Source of the DNA: Leeuwenhoekiella marinoflava DSM 3653
Lineage (GTDB): Bacteria > Bacteroidota > Bacteroidia > Flavobacteriales > Flavobacteriaceae
Assembly: GCF_900129005.1 (NCBI RefSeq)
Contig: NZ_FQUN01000013.1
Span: 62,001 to 126,000 of the forward strand
Direction of reading: 5' to 3'
DNA: 64,000 nt
A program made the position numbers and the translations under genes. The notes below the pieces were generated by a model. The model was not told where the DNA came from. It saw only the letters and a program-made list of their open reading frames with translations, and made no database searches. Each line of letters opens with the position of its first letter. Positions within the stretch are counted from its first letter, which is position 1. Below, in pieces: positions 7,580 to 16,773 of the stretch.

Positions 7580-10500
7580 TTAAAAATTAACATTGAGTCC
7601 TAGCGTGAAAGTTCTCGTGCTTGGGTATTTATCTCTATCATCGGTCCCTTGAGTTAACACAGAACCTCGGTCTATTTCAGGATCAATACCAGAATAACCT
7701 GTAATGATTGCTAAATTATTTCCTGATACATATAATCTAAGAGCATCAACAACATCCAAGTTTGTAGTATTGAAATTATACCCTAAAGTCACATTGTTTA
7801 GCTTAAGATAATCTCCATTTTCTATATAGTAACTCACAAACTTTTGCCCTATTTGATTGCTCAATGTTACATCTTTACCATAAACAGGATCAAAAGCTGA
7901 ATTCAAGACATTGTAAGGAATATGTGGGTACTCGTAGAAGACACGCTGAGCATTGAGTATTTGAAAGTCTAAAGCTCCTGTAAATACAAAGCTTAAGTCA
8001 AAGCTTTTGTACTTAAAAGTATTAGTAATACCTATATTATATGCAGGTATACCATTACCTAGAAATTGTCTGTTTTCATCTGTATCTAAAGCATTATCCC
8101 ATGGCACTCTACTTCCATCAGGAAGCTCTATTGTCCAGTAATTACCTTCTCCAAAAGCATCTCTTGCCTCATAATAATCAACATCTACAGACTTTAAACC
8201 CCAGAATTGACTAACAGGCTGTCCTACTTCAATACGATGCGTAATTTGAGAAACAGGTTCACTTAAGGTACCATAATTGATATAATTTCCTTCAATTTGG
8301 TAAAGGTCATTAGAAAGACTTACTAACTCATTTTTATTATGAGATAAGGTTATGTTAGCATCCCAAGAAAAATCTTTAGTCTTTACAGGGTTTACATTTA
8401 ATAACAATTCAAACCCCTGATTTTGCATCTCTCCAACATTAGCTTTTGTTATACCTACAAGGTTAGGAGGAGTAGGCACACTATAATCAAATAAAAGATC
8501 TTTAGTTCTTTTACGATACACATCTAAGCTACCATTAATTCTATTATTAAAAAATGCAAAGTCAAGACCAACATTAAATTCGCGAGAAACTTCCCATCTA
8601 AGGTCTGGGTTAGGGTTACCACCTTGTAAATCTGGAGTTAGTCCTCTAATCCATTCACCATTTAAATAAGCTCTAGAGCTATACGAAAATAAAGATTGAG
8701 ATAAATAAGATTGACCAGGAATAATACCTGTTTCACCATAACCGGCACGTAATTTTAAATTGTTTACAAAATCTGCATTTTCCATAAACTCTTCTCTGCT
8801 AATATTCCAACCAACAGAAACAGCTGGGAAATCACCCCACTTATTATTAGTTCCAAATTTAGAAGAACCTTCTCTACGCATACTTGCTAATAAGTTATAT
8901 CTGGATTTATAGCTATATGAAACTCTACCGAAGAACCCTACAAGGGTATTATCGTCTTTAGCACTTCCCATACTAGCCAATCCATTTTGAAGACCTTGCC
9001 CTTGTCCTAAATTATTATAGCCAAACGCATTTGTAGGAAAATCTCTATTTGTTGCATAAAAACTTTCATTTATATTATACTGATAGCTATAACCTCCTAA
9101 TACAGAAAAAGAGTGATTTTCAAATGACTTATTATACTTTGAAGTAAATTCTAAAAGATCTGTTTTGCTCTTACTGGTATATCTTGAAGCAAAACCATTT
9201 CTACTATCTCCGTTATACCCTAAATATTCTTTTGCTTCGTAAAAGCCTCTAAGATTAGTATTTCTATTACTACCTAAAAACAAGTTATTTACCCAGCCTT
9301 TTACCGGCTCTAGAGTGATATTTCCATTTAATCGAACCCAGTCACTCTGAATATCTCCATCTGTCAAATCAATCATACTCACGGGATTTACATACTGCAA
9401 AACTGTACCATCTTGAACGTAGTCTCCGGCATCATTGTAAATACGATCTGTTGGGTTGCGTATTAATGCTTGTCTGTATATTCTACTATCAAAAGATGCA
9501 CCATCACCTAAAGCTCCTATATCCTGAGATCCAGACAGAAAACTTGCTGTAAATTTCAAAACACCATCAAACATACTATGCGTAAGGTCTGCTCCTATTC
9601 TAAACTCTTCATTAAAAGATTTTTTAAACACACCTTGCTGATCCAGGTAATTAGTATTTACACTATAAGTAGAGTAATCACCACCACCACTAAATGTAAG
9701 GTTGTGATTTTGTGTAATCGCCGTTCGAGTAATTGCATCAAGCCAATTTGTCTCGTATCCTAAGTCATTATACTGTGGCAAATTAACACCGTCTGCACGT
9801 AACCTGCGTACATCTCCTGCATCTAGAAAATCTGCCTTTCTAGTAAATTGTGAAGAAGAAACATAATGTGAATAAGATAAGCTAGGCTTCGTATTTACTT
9901 TTCCGCTTTTTGTTGTTATCAAGATAACTCCATTAGCTCCTCGCGTACCATAGATTGCTGAAGCTGAAGCATCTTTTAAAACATCTATACTTGCAATGTC
10001 GTTAGGAGCTACACTATTTAAACTCCCCGGTAAGCCGTTAATCAAAATAAGTGGCTGGGTATTCCCTTGCAGTGTAGAAACCCCTCTTAAAGAAACATTT
10101 GAAGTAGCTGATGGATCACCAGAACCATTAGATATGCTTAGACCGGCAACTTTACCTTTGATAAGATCTCCGGCATCTTGTATCAAACCAGGGTTGAAAT
10201 CCTCAGATTTTACAGTAGCAATTGCTGTGGTAACTTCTTCTCTTTTTTGAGTACCATAACCTATTACTACTACTTCCTCTAAACTTTGTGTATCTGTTTC
10301 TAAAGTAATATTTAAAACAGAAGAAGATCCAGCTTCAACCTCTTTAGTAATAAAACCAACATATGAGATTTTAACTACTGAATTATCTTGAGCTATTTCT
10401 AAATCAAAATTTCCATCAAAATCTGTTGTCGTTCCATTTGGGGTTCCTTTCTCTATCACAGAAGCTCCTATAATAGGTATACCCTGATCATCTACAACTG

Positions 10501-10594
10501 TCCCAGAAATTTGCTTTTGACTAAAACCTATAAATGGCAAAAGCAAGAGTAAAAGCCGTAAATACCGAGTTAAATTGATTTGTGAATGTGTCAT
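7580..10594 (-). CDS. SusC/RagA family TonB-linked outer-membrane transporter
   Basis: The 1004-residue protein has a signal peptide (hydrophobic to about 25, then GFSQ). A carboxypeptidase-like regulatory domain follows (ISGTVVDDQGIPIIGASVIEKG). A TonB box region (SLEEVVVIGYGTQ) precedes the plug domain with SLRGVSTLQGNTQPLILING and the SusC signature DVLKDASASAIYGTRGANGV. The rest is a 22-strand barrel ending in TFTLGLNVNF with a terminal Phe. It imports glycans together with SusD, powered by TonB. Size and domain order are normal. Its promoter should lie in 10595-10741; I see no clear TAnnTTTG box there. No sigma factor, anti-sigma or hydrolase gene is directly linked on this strand. Confidence 0.95.
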   Translation of the reverse strand: MTHSQINLTRYLRLLLLLLPFIGFSQKQISGTVVDDQGIPIIGASVIEKGTPNGTTTDFDGNFDLEIAQDNSVVKISYVGFITKEVEAGSSSVLNITLETDTQSLEEVVVIGYGTQKREEVTTAIATVKSEDFNPGLIQDAGDLIKGKVAGLSISNGSGDPSATSNVSLRGVSTLQGNTQPLILINGLPGSLNSVAPNDIASIDVLKDASASAIYGTRGANGVILITTKSGKVNTKPSLSYSHYVSSSQFTRKADFLDAGDVRRLRADGVNLPQYNDLGYETNWLDAITRTAITQNHNLTFSGGGDYSTYSVNTNYLDQQGVFKKSFNEEFRIGADLTHSMFDGVLKFTASFLSGSQDIGALGDGASFDSRIYRQALIRNPTDRIYNDAGDYVQDGTVLQYVNPVSMIDLTDGDIQSDWVRLNGNITLEPVKGWVNNLFLGSNRNTNLRGFYEAKEYLGYNGDSRNGFASRYTSKSKTDLLEFTSKYNKSFENHSFSVLGGYSYQYNINESFYATNRDFPTNAFGYNNLGQGQGLQNGLASMGSAKDDNTLVGFFGRVSYSYKSRYNLLASMRREGSSKFGTNNKWGDFPAVSVGWNISREEFMENADFVNNLKLRAGYGETGIIPGQSYLSQSLFSYSSRAYLNGEWIRGLTPDLQGGNPNPDLRWEVSREFNVGLDFAFFNNRINGSLDVYRKRTKDLLFDYSVPTPPNLVGITKANVGEMQNQGFELLLNVNPVKTKDFSWDANITLSHNKNELVSLSNDLYQIEGNYINYGTLSEPVSQITHRIEVGQPVSQFWGLKSVDVDYYEARDAFGEGNYWTIELPDGSRVPWDNALDTDENRQFLGNGIPAYNIGITNTFKYKSFDLSFVFTGALDFQILNAQRVFYEYPHIPYNVLNSAFDPVYGKDVTLSNQIGQKFVSYYIENGDYLKLNNVTLGYNFNTTNLDVVDALRLYVSGNNLAIITGYSGIDPEIDRGSVLTQGTDDRDKYPSTRTFTLGLNVNF

Positions 10595-10741
10595 AACATT
10601 AAGTTAGATTTAACTGTTGATTGATAATTTTTAATTCTTTTCGAAAATATCAATACGTACACTCACTCTTAACCCATATGTTACCCAATCATTATATTAA
10701 ATTAACATAATATTAAAATATACTTATCTGTGTATTTTAAT

Positions 10742-10779
10742 AAAAAAAGCCTCATTCTTTAAAGAATGAGGCTTTTTTT
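10742..10779. terminator. Perfect-palindrome terminator after kbl
   Basis: Seven A, then GCCTCATTCTTT, AAAGAATGAGGC and seven T form an uninterrupted inverted repeat. It lies 19 bases beyond the kbl stop and upstream of susC. It resembles the susCD terminator (same CCTCA/TGAGG core) and could act in both directions. Confidence 0.85.
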
Positions 10780-10797
10780 ATTAAAGGTTTACGACTA

Positions 10798-11985
10798 TTA
10801 GATTACACCAAGTGCTTTACCCACTTTAATAAAAGCAGCAACTGCTTTTGTTATATGTGCATCACTATGACCTGCAGAAAGCTGTACACGTATGCGCGCT
10901 TTTTCTTTAGGAACTACCGGGTAGAAAAATGCAACTACATAAATACCTTCATCTAAAAGACGAGCAGCAAATTCCTGAGCTACTTTTGCATCATATAACA
11001 TTATAGGCACGATAGGATGCTCACCGGAGATAATATCAAATCCAGCTTCAGTCATTTCATTTCTGAAACGCATTGCATTTTTTTGCACTTTGTTAATTAA
11101 GCCTCCTGATTCACTCAGCATATCAATCGCCTTGATTGAAGCTCCAGCGATTGCAGGCGCTAATGTATTTGAGAACAAATAAGGTCTTGATTTCTGGCGC
11201 AGCATATCTACAATCTCTTTGCGGGCAGCTGTAAATCCACCAGAAGCTCCACCTAAAGCCTTTCCGTAAGTACCGGTAATAATATCAATACGCCCCATCA
11301 CGTTGTTGTATTCGTGCGTTCCTTTACCATTCTCACCTATAAAACCAGTCGCATGGCAATCATCTACCATCACCATTGCATCGTATTTTTCTGCAAGATC
11401 ACAGATTTTATCCAGTTGGGCGATAGTACCATCCATAGAGAAAACTCCATCGGTAACAATAAGTCTGCGACGCGCTCCGGAAGCTTTTTTCAATTCTTCC
11501 TCAAGCGCTTCCATATTATTATTCTTATAACGGTGACGCATGGCTTTACATAAGCGAATTCCATCAATGATACTGGCGTGGTTTAACTCATCTGATATGA
11601 TTGCATCTTCTTTTGTTAAAATCGGCTCAAAAACACCGCCGTTTGCATCAAAAGCTGCTGCATATAAAATACAGTCTTCCATCCCTAAAAACTCTGCAGT
11701 TTTACGCTCCAGTTCTTTATGAATATCCTGCGTTCCACAGATAAAACGTACAGAAGACATCCCGTAGCCATGGCTTTTTAAAGTATCAATACTCGCTTCA
11801 ATAATATCTGGATGAGAAGAAAGCCCTAGGTAATTGTTTGCACAAAAGTTGAGTACTTCATTTCCTTTTTCAGTATTTATTTCTGCTTTTTGAGGTGTGG
11901 TTATAATCCGCTCTTCTTTATAAAGACCGGCCTCTTTTATCTCTTCTAATTCTTGTTGTATACTTTCTCTAACTGATGTAAACAT
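10798..11985 (-). CDS. kbl: Glycine C-acetyltransferase (2-amino-3-ketobutyrate CoA ligase)
   Basis: The 395-residue enzyme of the alpha-oxoamine synthase family cleaves 2-amino-3-oxobutyrate with CoA to glycine and acetyl-CoA. Visible family features are [14 protein letters not shown] near 46-59, the aldimine-region DGVFSMDGT, the [12 protein letters not shown] segment holding the Asp and His that contact PLP, and the PLP-binding Lys in [13 protein letters not shown] (about 239-251). Length matches Kbl (about 398). It begins 12 bases after the tdh stop, so both steps of threonine-to-glycine conversion are encoded in one operon. The divergent Lrp/AsnC gene is the likely regulator. Function is well supported. 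Confidence 0.95.
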   Translation of the reverse strand: MFTSVRESIQQELEEIKEAGLYKEERIITTPQKAEINTEKGNEVLNFCANNYLGLSSHPDIIEASIDTLKSHGYGMSSVRFICGTQDIHKELERKTAEFLGMEDCILYAAAFDANGGVFEPILTKEDAIISDELNHASIIDGIRLCKAMRHRYKNNNMEALEEELKKASGARRRLIVTDGVFSMDGTIAQLDKICDLAEKYDAMVMVDDCHATGFIGENGKGTHEYNNVMGRIDIITGTYGKALGGASGGFTAARKEIVDMLRQKSRPYLFSNTLAPAIAGASIKAIDMLSESGGLINKVQKNAMRFRNEMTEAGFDIISGEHPIVPIMLYDAKVAQEFAARLLDEGIYVVAFFYPVVPKEKARIRVQLSAGHSDAHITKAVAAFIKVGKALGVI

Positions 11986-11997
11986 GAGTCTGTTTTT

Positions 11998-12951
11998 TTA
12001 AGCGTGCATAAATGCGTTAGTTCTTTTTTTTTGAGCCAATCTGTATAACATTTCTTCGGTCATACGCTTTAAATCAAATTCTGGCTCCCAACCCCAATCC
12101 ATACGTGCCGGAGTATCATCTAAAGCTATGGGCCAGCTTTCTGCTATTTTCTGACGGTTATCTGGATTGTATACTACTGTAAGTTTAGGAATATTTTTAC
12201 GAATCTCTTCTGCTATCATTTCCGGAGAAAAACTCACTCCCTGAATATTATACCCTACACGAGTGATTGCTTTTTTAGGAGCTTCCATTAGACGGATGGT
12301 TGCATCAATTGCATCATCCATATAAAGCATAGGCAATTGAGTATCCTTACTCAAATAACACTCAAAATCTTCACCATTTACCGCTTTATGAAAAATATCA
12401 ACTGCGTAATCTGTCGTACCACCTCCCGGAAGAGACTGATAACTTATTAGTCCTGGATAACGCAAGCAACGCACATCCATATTATATTTTGCGTTGTAGT
12501 AACTCGCCCAATGCTCTCCGGCTACTTTACTAATCCCATAAACCGTTGTTGGATTTAGCGGAAAGTCATTAGAAGTAATTTGATTACGCGCATCTGCTCC
12601 AAAAACAGCAATAGAACTTGGGAAAAATACTTTACGTACCTCGTTTAAACGCGCTACTTCTAAAACATTGAAAAAAGTTGAATTATTAAGATCCCAGGTT
12701 TTGAGTGGTTCTAATTCTCCTTTTGCAGATAAAACTGCAGCCAAGTGATAGATTTGTGTAATCTGGTGTGTACGCACAACTTCATCCAGAGCTTCAAGAT
12801 TGGTCACGTCAAGTTTTAAGGTTTCACAACTAAACGTATCTCGAACGTTTAAGTCTGTTGCTATAACAGATTTACTGCCATACGTGTTGATCAATGCTTC
12901 TGTTAAAGCGGTTCCTAACTGACCAAAAGCTCCTGTAATCAATATTTTCAT
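11998..12951 (-). CDS. tdh: L-threonine 3-dehydrogenase, short-chain (epimerase-like) type
   Basis: The start at 12951 gives 317 residues beginning MKILITGAFGQLGTALTEAL, with the Rossmann GxxGxxG right at the N-terminus. The longer frame from 12990 adds an implausible 13 residues. It is an extended short-chain dehydrogenase with the YxxxK catalytic pair in TTVYGISKVAGEHW and an upstream Ser in FPSSIAVFG. This family includes the NAD-dependent threonine dehydrogenases of Bacteroidota, which are unrelated to zinc Tdh of E. coli. The following kbl gene, which uses the product, makes this assignment strong despite general similarity to UDP-sugar epimerases. It is cytoplasmic and the first gene of the operon. 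Confidence 0.9.
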   Translation of the reverse strand: MKILITGAFGQLGTALTEALINTYGSKSVIATDLNVRDTFSCETLKLDVTNLEALDEVVRTHQITQIYHLAAVLSAKGELEPLKTWDLNNSTFFNVLEVARLNEVRKVFFPSSIAVFGADARNQITSNDFPLNPTTVYGISKVAGEHWASYYNAKYNMDVRCLRYPGLISYQSLPGGGTTDYAVDIFHKAVNGEDFECYLSKDTQLPMLYMDDAIDATIRLMEAPKKAITRVGYNIQGVSFSPEMIAEEIRKNIPKLTVVYNPDNRQKIAESWPIALDDTPARMDWGWEPEFDLKRMTEEMLYRLAQKKRTNAFMHA

Positions 12952-13118
12952 GACTGAAAGTTTTATTAGTATAAAAGTATAAAGCAGCATCCCGAAACCC
13001 TTTAATTATCTGTTAAATCAAAAAAATAAAGTATTTTTATCTTTAAAAAATCACTTTAAAAGATTAAAACTGCTTCAAATCTTATTTAAGCTAGAACAAT
13101 CAGTAAATTTTTCTGAAT

Positions 13119-13580
13119 ATGGAACTACTTGATGAAACCGATTTAAAGATTTTAAGAATCTTGCAGGAAAATGCAAAACTTACCACTAAGGAAATTGCAG
13201 ATCAATTGCATTTAACGGCTTCCCCGGTTTATGAACGCGTGCGCCGCTTGGAAAAGAAAGGGTATATCAAAAATTATGTAGCCATTCTTGACAAGAAAAA
13301 GCTCAACAGACCAGTAACCGCGATTTGTATGGTTTCGCTACGCTATCACAATGAAGGATTTATCGACACCTTTGAACGCCAGATCAAAGAATTGGTTGAA
13401 GTACAGGAATGTTATCATATGGCCGGAAAGGTTGATTTCTTCCTGAAAATTCATCTAGAAAGTCTCGAGATGTACCATGAGTTTGTACGTTCAAAATTAT
13501 CTAAGATAGCTAATATAGGAGTTTTGGAAAGTTATTTTGTTCTAAAGGAAATCTATGCAACCACGGCAATTGATATTTAA
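13119..13580 (+). CDS. Lrp/AsnC family transcriptional regulator
   Basis: The protein has 153 residues, the usual length. Residues 1-60 are the winged helix-turn-helix (LLDETDLKILRILQENAKLT, then TKEIADQLHLTASPVYERVRRLEKKGYI). Residues 70-150 are the RAM/AsnC ligand-binding domain (VQECYHMAGKVDFFLKIH). The gene diverges from tdh-kbl with about 167 bases between the starts, so it probably senses an amino acid and controls threonine breakdown and itself. The effector is an inference. Its 3' end overlaps the ancestral end of the metallophosphoesterase pseudogene by four bases. Confidence 0.92.
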   Translation: MELLDETDLKILRILQENAKLTTKEIADQLHLTASPVYERVRRLEKKGYIKNYVAILDKKKLNRPVTAICMVSLRYHNEGFIDTFERQIKELVEVQECYHMAGKVDFFLKIHLESLEMYHEFVRSKLSKIANIGVLESYFVLKEIYATTAIDI

Positions 13581-14447
13581 GACCATTTAAAATCTGAGCT
13601 GCTGGAGCGTTTATAACCTTCAATTTTAAGTCCATCTTCTGAGACCTAAACAATACTAAATGCATTGTTTTCAATACCCGAAAAATCAACCATTCCCAGT
13701 CTAGTAATGTAGGTAATCCCGTTTATGATACTTACATCTTCTTTATGTACATGCCCGTGCAAACAAGCTACAACCCAACTGTTTTCTTGTAATATCTGCT
13801 GAACTTCTGCAAAATTGGTCACATGAAATTTTGAACCTTCTTTATAGAATTCATAAAGTGGATGATGACAAAAAACAACAGTAGGTTTTTTGTTTTGAGC
13901 TAAATCATCACGTAACCACGCTAATTCTTCTTCCGGGATATTGTCATTTTCCCAATCGGAGCCTTCTGCAAAGAAATGATCGGTTCCTTCAGCGTCATAA
14001 TTGGCATCAAGCACAATAGAATGAAAACTCTCTGAATCATAGAAGTACTAATTCTTTGCGTGTTTGTGTCTGCTATTTGAAATGTGATTTAAGAATTCCG
14101 CTTTGCAAATACTATCCACATCGTGATTGCCCAACGCGTGGTATTTGGATCCTTTGAATTGCTGAAAAACAGCTTCGATATCTTTTAAAAATCACAATGT
14201 ATCTTCAGGTTTTGCATCAGTACCCCGATCTTTAAAGTCTCCTAAATGAAATGAATTAAAAAATCAAGATTCTGATTATTCTATTCTGCAATCGCTTCTT
14301 CCATCTTGGGTATAGAGTCCCAAAACGAACCGATGTCTTTTTTTCTTCAGAGCAACTCCATAAAATTTTAGGCATCGTCAAGATTGTTGTTCCGGTAAGC
14401 GCAAAAAGTTGTAGGGATTTACAGCGAGTTATAGCTTGCTATTTCAT
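13577..14447 (-). pseudogene. Decayed calcineurin-like metallophosphoesterase
   Basis: On the minus strand the remains read, in order: an N-terminal export-signal-like piece (LTGTTILTMPKILWSC), a helix (DIGSFWDSIPKMEEAIAE) closed by a stop, and NQNLDFLIHLGDFKDRG across a frameshift. Then come FKGSKYHALGNHDVDSICKA, a stop at 14048-14050, and an intact 122-codon stretch with the metal motifs VVFCHHPLYEF and CLHGHVH. A TAG at 13646-13648 cuts the old end: the same frame runs on as VSEDGLKIEGYKRSSSS to a TAA at 13577. The usual first metal motif (DxH) after the signal seems deleted. Several independent lesions mean the gene is dead, though every block is still recognisable. Apart from it, 13581-14583 holds no gene. 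Confidence 0.85.
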
Positions 14448-14583
14448 AACACTGTACATTAAAATATTTCAGAAAAAAAACACTCTCCCGTTATAGTTTA
14501 AAGATTTATTAAAGTGTTGAACAGGGCTTTTAAATTTAGTAACCTTGAATATCTCGAATTAAGAAATCTTAAAAAATAAAGTT

Positions 14584-15579
14584 TTGAAAAACCTCCTCTT
14601 GTCCCTATTCATTCTCGCAACTTCACTCCTCGCCGCTCAGGAATCTGAATTGCAATTATTAGATCTGCAACTTGCCAATTATGAGTATCCCTATCCGGTT
14701 TCAACTATTACTGTAAATGCACAAAACCAAGCATTGGAGATGGCGTTTATGGATGTTAAACCGAACCATTACAACGGTAAAAATATTATGTTATTCCACG
14801 GTAAAAACTTTAATGGTGCTTACTGGAAAACTACGATTGAGGCATTGACTGCGGAGGGTTACCGTGTAATTGTACCGGATCAGATTGGCTTTGGAAAATC
14901 TACTAAACCTGATCATTTTCACTACACCTTTCAGCAATTAGCTTTGAGCACCAAAACAGTTTTAGACAGTATAGGTGTTGAGAAAACAGCAGTTCTGGGG
15001 CATTCTATGGGCGGCATGCTCGCTACACGTTTTGCGCTGATGTTTCCTGAAACTACCGAAAAACTGATCTTAGAAAATCCGATTGGTCTGGAAGACTGGA
15101 AATTGAAAGTTCCTTACAAACCTGTGGAATGGTGGTATAAAAACGAACTTAAAAAAGAGTATGCTTCTATTAAAAAATACCAACTGGAAAGCTATTATGA
15201 CGGAAACTGGGATCCTGCTTATGATGAATGGGTAAATCTCTTAGCAGGTTGGACGCTTAATTCTGAATACGAGACCATTGCCTGGAATGCTGCGCTTACT
15301 TACGATATGATTTTTACCCAACCGGTAGTGTATGAATTTAGTGAAATACACGTACCTACTTTACTCATTATCGGAACGCGCGACCGCACGGCTTTGGGCA
15401 AACCCTTGGTATCAGAAGATGTACGTAAAACAATGGGACTTTATAATGAATTGGGAAAAGCTACTCAACAAAAAATACCCAACAGCGAACTCGTAGAAAT
15501 CCCGAATACCGGTCACCTGCCGCATATTGAACGTTTTCCTAAATTTATCGCACCTTTAAAAAAATTCCTGAAAAAATAA
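14584..15579 (+). CDS. Secreted alpha/beta hydrolase
   Basis: The 331-residue protein starts at a TTG and has a signal peptide (MKNLLLSLFILATSLLAAQ). The alpha/beta hydrolase fold is shown by the oxyanion segment MLFHGKNFNGAYW, the nucleophile elbow GHSMGG with Ser141, the Asp in IIGTRDRTALG and the His in IPNTGHLPHIE, so the catalytic triad is complete. It is probably periplasmic. The substrate is unknown; candidates in this family include esters, lactones and haloalkanes. The next gene's ATG overlaps its stop codon, so it is translated together with an RDD membrane protein. The region upstream holds the metallophosphoesterase pseudogene. Confidence 0.88.
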   Translation: MKNLLLSLFILATSLLAAQESELQLLDLQLANYEYPYPVSTITVNAQNQALEMAFMDVKPNHYNGKNIMLFHGKNFNGAYWKTTIEALTAEGYRVIVPDQIGFGKSTKPDHFHYTFQQLALSTKTVLDSIGVEKTAVLGHSMGGMLATRFALMFPETTEKLILENPIGLEDWKLKVPYKPVEWWYKNELKKEYASIKKYQLESYYDGNWDPAYDEWVNLLAGWTLNSEYETIAWNAALTYDMIFTQPVVYEFSEIHVPTLLIIGTRDRTALGKPLVSEDVRKTMGLYNELGKATQQKIPNSELVEIPNTGHLPHIERFPKFIAPLKKFLKK

Positions 15580-16178
15580 TGAGCAAGGAAAAACCCTATT
15601 TGTCTCAACTGAAAAAATGTTCTGATAAAGAACTGGTTAAGATTGTCACAGTTGAAGTGCATAAATATGAACCTGAAGCTGTACAAGTCGCAGAAGACGA
15701 ACTCTCGCGTAGAAAGATCTCCAAACTGCAAATGGCTAATCTGGTTAAGGCTGTAGCACAAGATAATGATGCGGTAAAAGAAATACAGGATTATGTGAGC
15801 AGCTCTGGGGTTCGCTTTGTCAATTTTATCATTGACTTTGTTGTTTTTTTACTACTGGCTTTAACCGCCAGTCTGGCTCTTGATTCGGTTTTTGTGACCT
15901 CAAATAATGACTTATTAATGGCTATAGGTTATGGAATGATGCTTCTGATATTTTTAGCTTATTACGGGCTGTCAGAATATTTCTTTCAGAAAACTGCAGG
16001 TAAATATGTTACTAAAACTATTGTTGTAACCGAACAAGGAAACAAGCCTGACGGAAAAACAATTCTCATCCGTAGTTTATGCCGATTAATACCCTTCGAC
16101 AGACTCTCTTATTTAGTGACTAAAAATGGCTTTCACGATAGATTCTCGAATACAAAGGTAATAAAAGAACAAAAGTGA
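15579..16178 (+). CDS. RDD family membrane protein
   Basis: The product has 199 residues. An N-terminal cytoplasmic helical stretch of about 65 residues (LSQLKKCSDKELVKIVTVEV) precedes an RDD domain. That domain has two or three membrane segments (about 85-110, 118-135) and the family residues R-N-D in VRFVNFIIDFVVF and the downstream GKYVTKTIVV. RDD proteins have no firm general function; transport roles have been proposed for some. Its ATG overlaps the stop of the alpha/beta hydrolase, which implies translational coupling. About 95 bases separate it from the next gene. Confidence 0.82.
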   Translation: MSKEKPYLSQLKKCSDKELVKIVTVEVHKYEPEAVQVAEDELSRRKISKLQMANLVKAVAQDNDAVKEIQDYVSSSGVRFVNFIIDFVVFLLLALTASLALDSVFVTSNNDLLMAIGYGMMLLIFLAYYGLSEYFFQKTAGKYVTKTIVVTEQGNKPDGKTILIRSLCRLIPFDRLSYLVTKNGFHDRFSNTKVIKEQK

Positions 16179-16273
16179 AAATTCACAAAAAATATCCCGC
16201 TACTGCGAAAAAAATAGAACAAGCTATGCGCTTTTAGACTAATTTCGCCCGCCTTAAAAAACAAAATTGCTAC

Positions 16274-16717
16274 ATGCAAAAGAAAGCACTTATTCAAGAA
16301 TTACATGTGCGTTTAAACGCTAAACTTACTCAACTACAAGAGACTAAAGCCAGCCTTATTGAATCCCGTGAAAGCGATGGTAAAAGCAGTGCCGGTGATA
16401 AATATGAAACCGGTGTTGAAATGATTCAGCAAGAAATGGAACGCACACAGGGACAGATGGATCAGGTTGAAAAACAAAAAGAGGTTTTAAACCGAATCAG
16501 TATGACGCCAAATACACTGGTAGGTGAAGGTAGCTTAGTGCTTACCGATAAAGCGAATTACTTTATTGGAATCCCATATGGCGAACTCAAGCTAGAAACC
16601 GGAAATGTGTATTGTATCTCGAGTGCTTCTCCTATTGGCGAATTACTAACGGGAACTCAAATCGGAGAAACTATTAGGTTTAGAGATCAAAAAATTACCG
16701 TTACCGAAATCCTATAA
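16274..16717 (+). CDS. GreA/GreB-like coiled-coil protein
   Basis: The 147-residue protein has an N-terminal antiparallel coiled coil (about 1-80, rich in Gln, Glu and Lys: LVRLNAKLTQLQ-like heptads and MIQQEMERTQGQMDQVEKQK). A small beta domain follows with GEGSLVLTDKANYFIGIPYG and ending SPIGELLTGTQIGETIRF. This is the architecture of transcription-cleavage factors of the GreA/GreB type, and SPIGxxLxGxxxGE is the typical ending of their FKBP-like domain. The coiled coil contains SRESDGKSSAGDKYETG, which resembles the acidic tip region. Related proteins may have been given unrelated names in databases. Function at RNA polymerase is an inference. Confidence 0.7.
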   Translation: MQKKALIQELHVRLNAKLTQLQETKASLIESRESDGKSSAGDKYETGVEMIQQEMERTQGQMDQVEKQKEVLNRISMTPNTLVGEGSLVLTDKANYFIGIPYGELKLETGNVYCISSASPIGELLTGTQIGETIRFRDQKITVTEIL

Positions 16718-16725
16718 CTAAAAAA

Positions 16726-16745
16726 CCCGAAGCAAAAGCTTCGGG
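16726..16745. terminator. Bidirectional terminator between greA-like gene and glyA
   Basis: CCCGAAGC, loop AAAA, GCTTCGGG form a strong hairpin. A run of A precedes it and a CTCTTTCT stretch follows. It lies between two convergent genes and can serve both. Confidence 0.85.
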
Positions 16746-16773
16746 CTCTTTCTAGTTCTAGTTTAAAACAGGC

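Noticed and set aside
13646-14014. Intact 122-residue metallophosphoesterase
   Set aside because: It is only the 3' part of a broken gene: domain blocks continue upstream past a stop at 14048-14050 and downstream past the TAG.
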